Origin: Russula earlei
Lineage: Eukaryota; Basidiomycota; Agaricomycetes; Russulales; Russulaceae
Length of the DNA stretch: 64,000 nt
NCBI GenBank assembly: GCA_025769875.1
Contig: JAGFNK010000018.1
Location: forward strand, 62,001-126,000
Reading direction: 5' to 3'
The first letter of the stretch is position 1. Each line of letters begins with the position of its first letter. Shown piece after piece: positions 1 to 9,280 of the stretch. The notes under the pieces are model-generated. The model was not told the DNA's origin. It did not search any database and saw only the letters and a list, made by a program, of their open reading frames with translations. The position numbers and the translations under genes were made by a program.

Positions 1-324
1 TCATGAATTCTCAAAGCAGTGTCATGACAGTACCATATGAAAGGGTAGCCTGCGCCTTGTCCTTTATAAAAGGAGATAAAGTTGATGGATGGGTAATCCA
101 ACAACTGGAAACCTTGATAAGAAGAGTACAAGGGGACCATGCAAACCAATTGGCACCAACTCACCTTCGAGAAGATGAAGACCTGTGGTACCTCTTCTCA
201 ACGGACTTCCTAAATCAGTGGCATGACAGTACTACCATAGAAGATGCCACAATGAACATCCAACAACTTACTATGAAGGAAGGAGAATTGGATGACTACA
301 TCGCAACCTTTAACCAATACCTAC
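1..324 (+). pseudogene. element D gag, N-terminal-side fragment
   Basis: Frame 3 from the window edge reads a retrotransposon gag (capsid) segment with the family signatures ALSFIKGDKVDGW and MKEGELDDYIATFNQ. It aligns with the gag of element B (ALTYIKGEKVHEW; DDYTSKF). The frame is cut at 324 by insertion of element A1, with CCTAC duplicated at 320-324 and 8680-8684. The gag continues at 8685 in the same frame. The start codon is left of the window. Confidence 0.85.
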
Positions 325-816
325 TGTCACAAGTACCGGCTCTTCAGACCAGACCAGCAACCGGATAAGCCTACCTGGACAGACCTCACGATTCCCGCGC
401 ATCCTTATGACTAACCTAGCCTTGCATGTACCAGCACCTTCCAACGTGTCCTAGTCTCGATTGCCTCGCTACTACCTTGTGTCTGCTATTTGATATAGGA
501 TACATTGTCTATATAAACCTGTCCGTAGGAGAGAACAAGCTCTAAGCTTGTTCTCTTGTGAAATATCACTGGATTCAGCTTCCGGACTGTAGGCTTGCAG
601 GGAATCAAGCAATCGTCGCGAAATCTCTTCTATCTCCCTAAGTCTTCGAACGCGAAGACTTATCCATTGACTTTCTACTCTGTGGTACACACTAGCCTTT
701 GCTGTGTTGTCACCGAGATCCCTGAACTCTGCAAGAACTTGTTGTCTCACTCGACTCTGTGCACACATCTCGCGCATGAAACAATTTGTCAGCAACACCG
801 CCCCCAGTCGGTGACA
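325..816 (+). repeat. 5' LTR of element A1
   Basis: TG...CA bounded, 492 bp. It holds a TATA box (TATATAA, 510-516). About 20-30 bp downstream is a perfect 11-bp hairpin (531-541 pairing with 545-555, 3-nt loop), the expected transcription start region. Bases 543-554 are the exact reverse complement of the primer-binding site at 819-830. Confidence 0.93.
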
Positions 817-818
817 TT

Positions 819-830
819 AGAACAAGCTTA
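819..830 (+). promoter_or_regulatory. self-priming primer-binding site of A1
   Basis: AGAACAAGCTTA lies 2 nt inside the 5' LTR and is the exact 12-nt reverse complement of LTR bases 543-554. Those bases should lie at or near the mRNA 5' end, 30-45 bp after the TATA box. No TGG start matching a tRNA 3' end is present. The arrangement matches self-priming in Tf1/sushi-type Ty3 elements, where the mRNA 5' end folds back as the primer for minus-strand DNA. Confidence 0.8.
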
Positions 831-893
831 CCCTCTCGAACCCCTGACCATGAACCACACGCTCATACAGAATATATCAATTTTTCTTCCAAC

Positions 894-2591
894 ATGACCA
901 CAACCAGAGACTGGAAGACCAAAGGGTACCAAGTCCCAACCATTGAAGGACTAGCTGCCCTTAAATGCCTCTTTGAATTGCTACCTGACTAGGAAAAGAA
1001 TGTCCCCAGTATAACTATGTTCAACGATGGTGTTGAATTCTATATGATACAGAAGGACAACGTACCCTGGACCAGCTACTATGCCAACTGGATGGGTGCC
1101 AAAGTAGCCCTTGGACACCTCTACGGCCTCTGGTTTGAAATCACAAGGCACGGAGACACGTGGGAAGCGACGCGTGTTGCTCACTCGGCCTTCAGACTCC
1201 AACAAAGTCCTCTTTGAGGCATTAACATCACTACACTGACAGCCTCAGGAGCACCCCTTCCTAGATCTAGGGCTCCAAGCAACACCTCAACGCCAGGACC
1301 GGCCCCGACTACCCACACCCCGATGGAACTCAAGCTGACGACAACGACAAACATTTTCGTCGCCACCACCAACCCCAACCCTCCTCAACCACAGCCCGCG
1401 TCATCCGGGACAGCACAACCCCCCACCCGCGCTTCATTCGCCAGGATCGGAGGATGTGGAATACGACCCCCGAGTCCCAATCCTGACCCCAATGACTACG
1501 ACACACACATGAATCATGACCGCAACACACGCGGCCCCGACTATGGAAAACTCGAGGGAATTCCCCCTGAGTTTTTCAACGGTGATCGCGCCCGAACACA
1601 CGCGTTTCTAGTCGCGTTTAACAGGTTCATGTCCATGAACCATGATAGTAAAATTGCTGGAGATCCAATCAAGAAATGTGCTTATTTCCTCTCATTGATG
1701 AAGGGACCCAAGGTCAAAGGATGGCTCAAAGCCATGGATCAATGGCTTGAAGACGTACAAAATGACCCTACCAACATCCCACTGGGACTCACAGCATGGG
1801 AAGCCATGCAACAACAGTTCCACCACGCGTTCACCGACTACGTGGAACATGAAAAGGCCCAAGACAGGCTCAAAGAGCTGAAAATGAAAGATGGCCTTTT
1901 GGACGACTATATATCCGAATTCCAACTATTGGCAAGACGCACTGGACTCGACGTCGACGAACCGACAGTCATGAGACTGTTTGCCTGGGGATTCCCATGG
2001 TCCCTGGTCGAATCATGCCTCGACCTCAAGGACCCCACATCATTTGTAGATTGGGTCGTGGCAGCACAGAAACATCACAGGGTCTGGATGCGCAAATGTG
2101 CAATCTTGTCCGACCACTCTAGCACACGCGGACGCAACTTCAATCAGCCCCAGAATAACAGGCCTTGGGGACGACTTGTTAACTCGGCATGGGCCAACCG
2201 CAGGAACAATCAAAACAATGCCACATCTGCACGTCCACACCTCCCACCACACGACCCAAACGCGATGGATACCAGCGCAGGTGCTGCACGTAAGGCAACC
2301 ACCAAAGCTGAGAAACAAAAACATCGAGAGGAAGGGAGATGCTTTTACTGCTCCCTTTGAGGACACTTGGCTCGTGACTGCCCCACAAAGCAAAAACGCG
2401 AGACGACTCGCGCACGTGCTGCCGACACAACCGCCACATCCAAATCTCCCATCGTGGAGATAATCGAGGAAAGCGCAGCAGACAAACTCGCAAAGGCAGC
2501 TAAGGCACTTTCTGTAGAAGAAAGAGAGGCCTTTATTATGGCCCTGACAGGAGATAGCGGGGATAAAGAAGAGGATTTTTCAGACGCTTGA
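894..2591 (+). pseudogene. gag: A1 gag (capsid/nucleocapsid), three nonsense codons
   Basis: The start ATG (894) aligns with the A2 gag start (MTTTRDWKTKGYQVP). The order is an N-terminal Trp/Tyr-rich region, a Pro-rich linker, a Retrotrans_gag-like capsid region (KKCAYFLSLMKGPKVKGW, then MKDGLLDDYISEF) and one CCHC zinc knuckle near the C-terminus (CFYCSL-x-GHLARDC). Stops occur at 990-992 (TAG; CAA in A2), 1215-1217 (TGA; CGA in A2) and 2358-2360 (TGA; CGA in A2), the last inside the zinc knuckle. The gag stop is 2589-2591, just after a slippery heptamer at 2573-2579. Repaired length would be about 565 aa, against 569 in A2. Confidence 0.9.
2573..2579 (+). promoter_or_regulatory. predicted -1 ribosomal frameshift site, gag-pol of A1
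   Basis: The heptamer G GAT TTT is read in the gag frame 9 nt before the gag stop. Slipping back one base enters the pol frame at 2579, which is open from there. The same heptamer lies at the same place in A2 and D, and G GGT TTT in B. G GAU UU(A/U) is a known type of slippery sequence. Confidence 0.7.
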
Positions 2592-5500
2592 GCATAATGG
2601 CGATTGCTCGAGCTTTAGGTATCGACTCTATGTACAAGTCTCAAAGAAAGTCAATATCAGTGATGACTACTATTTACATTGGATTGAACAAAGCCGAAAA
2701 GAAAGCCCTGATAGACAGCGGGGCCACCGAATGCTTCATATCCCCCAAATTGACAAAAGAACTACACCTGCAAACCAAAGAACTAATTCCAACCAGAAAC
2801 ATCAAGAATGTCAATGGAACGCTTAACCATTCAGGAAAAGTCACCCAAACCGTCCAACTAGAACTGAAACTACTGGGACAAAGACATACACACCAATTCC
2901 TGGTTGCAGACATAGGACAAGACGATATCATCCTAGGATACCCATTCCTGGAATCAACTAACCCAAGAATAAATTGGTCCAAAGGAACCATTATGGGGAG
3001 AGTCACCCTCAAAGGAGACCAAGAAACTCCAGTGTGGATCAAGGCATTGGTAGACTGGGAAGAAGGTGATGAACTGTGGCTACAAACCCAAATATGTAAA
3101 ACCACCATAGCACAACAACTGGCAGAATCACAGATACAGGATAAACCAAAGACCTGGCAAGAAATAGTTCCCCTTCAATACCACCAATACAGACAAGTAT
3201 TCATGGAACAAGAGTCAGAAAGGTTCCCTGGACCAAGGAAATGGGATCATGCCATCGACCTAAAATCGGACGCTCCAACAACAATCAACTGCAGAGTATA
3301 TCCCCTTTCACCTAAAGAAAAAGAAGAACAGGGGAAATTCCTCAAACAAAACTTATGGCTCAAGCGAATAAGAAGATCTAACTCACCATACACCAGTGGA
3401 TTCTTCCTTATAAAAAAGAAGGACAGTAAATTTTGACCGGTGCAAGACTATAGGAATCTAAACAAATGGACAATACCCAATGTATATCCACTGCCCTTAA
3501 TCCCAGAACTTATTCATGCCCTAGCAGGAAAAGAACTCTTTACTAAATTCGACGTTAGATGGGGCTACAACAACATCCGGATCAAAGAAGGAGACGAATG
3601 GAAAGCAGCCTTCAAGACCAGTGACAGACTGTTCGAACCTACAGTAATGTTTTTCGGACTAATGAATTCCCCAGCTACCTTTCAGACCATGATGGACAAC
3701 ATTTTTCAAGAAGAGCTCGCACAAGGATGGTTGAAAATCTATATGGACGACATCATCATTGCCACAAAAAGTGATGAAACAGAACACGCACTCAAAGTCA
3801 ACCACATACTATCTAAACTGAAACAGCATGATCTCTATCTCAAGCCAGAAAAGTGTCGATTCCACAAAAGAAAAGTGGAATACCTCAGAGTAATCATAGG
3901 AGAAGGAAAAATAACTATGGACCCCGTCAAAGTCAAAGGAATTAAAGACTGGCCAACCCCATCGACACTAAAAGAAGTCAGAAGTTTTCTGGGATTCTGC
4001 AACTTTTATCGAAATTTCATACCCAACTTTTCCATAAAAGCCAGACCACTGAACGACTTAACAAAAAAGAATAAACAATGGGAATGGACGACAAAGGAAG
4101 ATCAAGCCTTTCAGATCCTAAAAGAAACTTGCATATCCTATCCGGTACTCTGCACTCCAGCATGGACAAAACAATTCATTCTAGACACCGACGCATCGGG
4201 ATTCGCTATAGGAGCAGTCATATCCCAAGAATATGAAGATGGTCTACACCCAATCGTGTACTATTCCAGGACATTATTAGATGCAGAAAGGAACTACGAC
4301 GCACATGATAAAGAACTAGCAGCAGTAATTTTCGGATTAAAAAGTGGACAACCATTCTTCCTGGGAGCCAACAAACCAATTAGAATAAGGACAGACCACA
4401 AAAACCTTACCTACTTCAAAGAACTGCAAAAATTAACAGGATGACAAGCCAGATGGATGCAATACATGCAAGATTTCAACATCACTATGGAACACATCCC
4501 TGGACATACACACACGATCGCCGACACACTTTCTCGTCGCAAAGACCTTAACAAGGGGGTAGAAGAACAAAAAACCACATTACTACCGCCCAAAATCTTT
4601 GCACGAAAAACCTACCTACCAGACAAACCCGACAAACGACGAGAAATCCTAAGACAATTTCATGACACCCCTTTCGCAGGACACCCAGGAATAGCTAACA
4701 CCTGGGATTTAGTCAAACAACACTATGAAGGACCTAGACTACAACAATTTGTAGAACAATATGTCAAAGGTTGCGCCAAATGCCAAGAGTCCAAGACCAA
4801 TATACCCAGAAAGAAAGCCACGACCTTTCCGCTTGACACACACATTGAACAAGGCCCCTTTCAATACGTATCAATGGACCTTATCACTGACCTGCCCAAA
4901 TCAGAAGGGTTTGACAGCGTCCTTACCATAGTCGACCAAGGATGCTCCAAAGCAACAAAGTTCATCCCATGCAACAAAACAATCGATGGAACAGGCGTCA
5001 CACATGAATATCTGAAACACCTCGTGCCCTGGTTTGGCATTCCCAAAAGAATCATCTCCAACAGAGACCCCCAATTTGCATCAAACTTCTCCAAAGCCAT
5101 ATGTAAAAACCTAGGCATCAAACAAAACATGTCCACCGCGTTCCATCCCCAAACAGACGGACAAACAGAACGAATGAATGCATGGCTAGAACAATACCTA
5201 AGACCCTGGACCACGACTCATCCTCATTCCTGGGCAAAAATGCTCCCCTTGGCAGAATACGCACACAACTCATGGAAACATGAAACATCATGGAGATCAC
5301 CACATGAACTCCTCATGGGGTTCAAACCCCAAATCAACATCAATCTAGAAGACAACAATGTGCCTTCATCCACCAATCATCTAAAACAACTAGAAGAGGC
5401 AAGACTGGACACTCAACAACTTCTAGAATGTAAACAACAACCCCTAAAACCTGACATCAAGGAAATGGAAGAAGAAACCCTCGTATGGCTAGAAGCGAAG

Positions 5501-5899
5501 AACCTCAAAACACAAGGAACATGCAAGTTAATGCCTAAAAGATACGGCCCATTTCCTATTACAAAAAGAATTTCCAAAGTCGCATATCAATTACAACTCC
5601 CGCCATCAATGAAGATACATGACGTCTTCCACGTCAACCTGCTTCTCCCTTATAAGGAGACGGAGGAATATGGCACGCCGTTCACACGACCTCCACCAAC
5701 CGTCGAAAATGAGGAAGAATACGAAATTGAAGCAATTCTAGATGCTAGAAAATTTGGACGAACACGTAAACTTCAATATCTCATACATTGGAAAGGATAC
5801 CCAGCATCAGACGACTCATGGGTCGACCACCACGACCTTAACGCCCCAGAACTCCTGAAAGAATATTACTCTGCTTTGGCTGGACGACCCCACATATAA
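2579..5899 (+). pseudogene. pol: A1 pol polyprotein (PR-RT-RNaseH-IN-chromodomain), two nonsense codons
   Basis: About 1106 codons in one frame. The aspartic protease has DSGATE near residue 45. The reverse transcriptase has KFDVRWGYNNIR and the catalytic YMDD (near 3740-3760). RNase H (DTDASG) follows. The integrase has an H2C2 zinc finger (near 4660-4800: GHPG ... CAKCQ), then D in SMDL, D expected in the SDRD-type motif (here SNRD) and E in QTERMN. A chromodomain (YEIEAILDARKFG ... IHWKGYPASDDSW) occupies the last ~60 residues. Stops at 3434-3436 and 4442-4444 are both TGA where A2 has CGA. Expression should be by -1 frameshift from gag. The next ORF starts 55 nt after the stop. Confidence 0.92.
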
Positions 5900-5953
5900 A
5901 AACACCACCTACAAACGATTATCCCTCACCGTTCCATCCCCAATTACTACAAC

Positions 5954-8169
5954 ATGACCTCCTCACAGAACTCCCCCACCGCTTCCACCGCTACCCTCAT
6001 ACCTACTTCCCCTTACTCTCCTACACTCATCCACCTACCACTGTCCAGAGAGCCCTCCCCTTCTATGGCGGCAACCATCAATACCAGAATACTCATCCAA
6101 CGTGCCACACAACACGCCGCGATGATCGTACAAGCACGCGAACTATGGGAAGATGACTCCCTCACTGCTATACTGAGAGCCTTTGGCAATCGGTCCCCTG
6201 CTCGAGGGACCAACTCACCTGTCAGAACCCGCAGCCCTTCCTATCATGTTCGCTCCCCCTCACCTGACCCCATTCCAATTCCCCCACGCACTACCACTCC
6301 CATCATCCAACAAGTTGAGGACGTCGTTCTACTCAACGAAAACTTCACCCCAATAGACCTCGAAAGAACTCCAACCCCCATCTATGAACCATCTGCTAAC
6401 CGCGTTCAACCCACAGAACTGGAAGAACTTGGAGAAGGATGGGAAGAAGGAGACCTTGGACTAGACTTACTAATCCCAGACCCAGGCAATGAAGACGACT
6501 GTCATGAACCATTCTCCGGAGAGGGCCCTTGAAGGACCCTTCCTTATAAGAGGAAACCCAGCCTCTATGGTGTCACCCTATTCACACGAGCAAAAGGGGT
6601 GAGTAGAGGTGTCCACAATATCGCGCGCGCATTGTTGCGCGAGCGATTCTCGGCACAATCGACATACAGCAAGCCCCACTTAAAGGCAGCCCTTCTAGCA
6701 ACAAAAGACAGTATTAGGGCCTTCCTAAAGACCCGTTGGAACGACCCTAAGAGCTCTACAAGAGGCACTAACCTAGTATCAAAGGCCCTACAATGCGTTA
6801 TTAGACCGACTCTAATAACTATAGAACGAACTATAAGGCAATACTAAGGACCTTAATAGAAATATTAGGGTCAACTCTAAGGACCCTAATAGAACTATAT
6901 AAGGGCCTTATAAGATGACACTATTCTCTAACCAAACTACAAGTCCTCAAATGACCGGCCCTAAACTAACTAACAGGAAATGAATCAGGTGCTCGCACGT
7001 GTACTAAAGCAGTGAAACACGTGGACAATGGAAGCTCTTACTCATCAAGAGGAGCCTTCTTACTCAGCAGCTTACTGAGCATGACTGAGCATGCTCAGTA
7101 AGCATCCTCCAACTTCTTACTCATTACTCTATTGTGCTTGATAACAAGGTTATGACTTGTTCCCTATTTAGCAGTTCTCCTGTAATATATAAGCGCTCAA
7201 TAAAGTAACGGACAGTCCTCAGACTGTCCATTTGTTTACGGCACTCTCTATCCCTGGGATACTCCTTTAAGGACCGTCCCCTTGTGACTATCCTGGCCCC
7301 TTCTCTGCGTGACTGCTCTACTCTCATGGTAACAGTGCCTCTCTGGTACCTGTTACTACTCTGGTCTCTACTCCTTGCCCACGCGGTCCTGGACGTCTAT
7401 CGACTCGTCTTCGAGCTTACCCCTCGCTCTTGAACTGGATAGTTCAACAGTGAGTCTTGACAACGACACACTACCCCCTTGCTTTGTCCTCCCCGACCTC
7501 ACACATGGCTTCCCCTCCTTACTGGCCACCTATGGTCCCGGATGTCCCACTCATTGCATTCCCATCCAAGCTCGAGCCGACCCTTACCCTTGTCCTCTCC
7601 TTACAAAGAAAGACGCTTTCCTATTCAAGGAAGGCCTCAGACATTCCAAAGCCATAGACAAGGCACTTAGGTTTGAACAAGACCTATCCCTAGAAGCGGA
7701 AGTACGTCGCTATCGATTCGCCATAAAGAAAGCACGACAAATGGCAAACAGCCTCGTCACTGCTTGCGAGAGATATCACGACATGGTATGGGAAATAAGA
7801 GACTCAGAAGTCAAGTTAGCTAGGGCTAACGCCAAAGCTCGTCTTGAACCACGAGTCTTATTCAGAACCATGCCCCAACTTACTGACCAACAGCACAAAG
7901 ACACTAAAGAAGCCCTCTCGGACCCATGGTACCAATTCCTCCCTCGACTCTCAGACAAATGCGCCTGGTGTCACGATGGAGGACATGACACGTTTGAATG
8001 CCCCAAGATCGCCATCTGCGTTCTTTGCAATCATCATGGACATGTAGCTGACCAATGTAGAAATCCGCATTGACGATGCAAAACCGACAAGATATGTCAA
8101 GTCCCTTGCGACCAACTCCACTTCCACATTCATCGCTGCCAATTGACCATCTTCCCTTACGTCGCTTAG
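5954..8169 (+). pseudogene. A1 ORF3: post-integrase coiled-coil and zinc-knuckle protein, split by a solo LTR
   Basis: The halves 5954-6499 and 7468-8169 join in frame when the solo LTR and one TSD are removed, giving 1248 nt, the same as A2 ORF3. The product is Ser/Pro-rich at the N-terminus, then an acidic segment (LEELGEGWEEGDLGL), a conserved HGFPSLLATYGPGCPTH block, a probable coiled coil (LEAEVRRYRFAIKKARQ...) and two tandem CCHC knuckles (CAWCHDGGHDTFEC and CVLCNHHGHVADQC) with a Cys/His-rich tail. A TGA at 8071-8073 replaces CGA of A2. Function is unknown; nucleic-acid binding is inferred from the knuckles. It resembles a second nucleocapsid. Confidence 0.85.
6500..7462 (+). repeat. 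solo LTR (963 bp) inside A1 ORF3
   Basis: A TG...CA bounded block (TGTCATGA ... CTTGACA) is flanked by a perfect 5-bp TSD ACGAC (6495-6499, 7463-7467). It contains a TATA-like ATATATAA (near 7186) and, about 20 bp downstream, a hairpin GGACAGTC-CTCA-GACTGTCC (7210-7229), the same promoter-plus-hairpin design as the other LTRs here. No internal element sequence remains, so it is a recombination relic. A related hairpin (7-bp stem) occurs at 37282-37299. The ORFs seen inside it are not supported as genes. Confidence 0.9.
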
Positions 8170-8187
8170 ACGTTAACAAGGGGGTGA

Positions 8188-8679
8188 TGTCACAAGTACC
8201 AGCTCTTCAGACTGGACCGGCAACCGGATAAGCCTACCCGGACAGACCTCACGATTCCCACACGTCCTTATGACTAACCTAGCCTCGCATGTACCAGCAC
8301 CTTCCAACGTGTCCTAGTCTCGATTGCCTCGCTACTACCTTGTGTCTGCTATTTGATATAGGATACATTGTCTATATAAACCTGTCCGTAGGAGAGAACA
8401 AGCTCTAAGCTTGTTCTCTTGTGAAATATCACTGGATTCAGCTTCCAGACTGTAGGCTTGCAGGGAATCAAGCAATCGTCACGAAATCTCTTCTATCTCT
8501 CTAAGTCTTTGAACGCGAAGACTTATCCATTGACTTTCTACTCTGCGGTACACACTAGCCTTTGCTGTGTTGTCACCGAGATCCCCGAACTCTGCGAGAA
8601 CTCATTGTCTCGCTCGACTCTGTGCGCATGTCTCCTGCATGAAACGATTTGTCAGCGACACCGCCCCCAGTCGGTGACA
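8188..8679 (+). repeat. 3' LTR of element A1, with upstream polypurine tract
   Basis: 492 bp, matching 325-816. The sequence just before it (8175-8187, AACAAGGGGGTGA) is purine-rich and is the likely plus-strand primer. The same tract precedes the 3' LTRs of A2 and C. Confidence 0.93.
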
Positions 8680-9280
8680 CCTACTCATGTCTGGATGGCC
8701 TAGAAATACCCAAGGAACAGTCAAATTATTCAGGGATGGGCTTCGAAGAAACTTACATGCTATGATTCTCTGAAGAAGGCCCCTACCTGCAGCTGCAAAC
8801 CTGGATGCATGGCAAACCATAGCAAGAGAAGAGGCGGCAGCCTTGAATGAAATGAAGAATGCCTTAGGAACATCGGGGAATCTGAGTTCTAGAGCACAAT
8901 GACTCAAGAATTGGAAGGAGAAGAAAGCCAAGAAGGATCCTAATGCCATGGACATAGATGTGGTCAGAGCTACTTCAAGGCTTAGTGAAGAAGAAAGAAA
9001 AAAGCTACAAGCAGAAGGGAAATGCTTTATCTGCAAGAAGGTTGGGCACATGAGCCGTCAATGCCCCCAGAGAAGAAAAAAGGATGACCCTAAACAGAAA
9101 GGGAAGGATGTCAAGGCTCGTACCACCGAAGCAGAAGAAGATGAACCTGCAAAGAGCTCCAAGGAAGAAGAACAGCCCCCTGCCTATGACATCAATAGTA
9201 TTATGGCGGCTATTAAAGGAATGAAGACAGAAGAAAAGGATGCCTTTTTGGACAAAATGATGGCTGATGAGGATTTTTGA
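8680..9280 (+). pseudogene. gag: element D gag, C-terminal part with CCHC knuckle
   Basis: Continues the frame of 1-324 after excision of A1. It carries the linker typical of element B gag (DPNAMDIDVV; B has DPNAMEVDSV) and a zinc knuckle CFICKKVGHMSRQC near 9025-9066. Two TGA stops occur at 8771-8773 and 8900-8902. The gag stop TGA (9278-9280) directly follows the slippery heptamer G GAT TTT (9271-9277). Confidence 0.87.
9271..9277 (+). promoter_or_regulatory. predicted -1 frameshift site, gag-pol of D
   Basis: G GAT TTT is immediately followed by the gag stop TGA. After a -1 slip the pol frame continues from 9277 into the protease. Same position and sequence as in A1 and A2. Confidence 0.7.

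Larger units (their letters stand above)
325..8679 (+). mobile_element. full-length Ty3/gypsy chromovirus A1 with 492-bp LTRs
   Basis: Two 492-bp LTRs (325-816, 8188-8679) begin TGTCAC, end GGTGACA and flank gag, pol and a third ORF. The TSD CCTAC is perfect at 320-324 and 8680-8684. I count about 25 differences between the LTRs, nearly all CG versus TG/CA, so the copy is older than A2. Gag, pol and ORF3 match A2 in length codon for codon once the solo LTR at 6500-7462 is removed (pol 3321 nt, ORF3 1248 nt in both). The copy is dead: six in-frame stops plus the nested LTR. Confidence 0.95.

Noticed and set aside
5899..5954. Readthrough of the pol stop into ORF3 in A1 (same frame)
   Set aside because: In A2 and C the spacing and frame differ, so it is not a conserved mechanism.
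6599..7327. Short ORFs between the two halves of A1 ORF3
   Set aside because: They lie wholly inside the solo LTR bounded by the ACGAC duplication.
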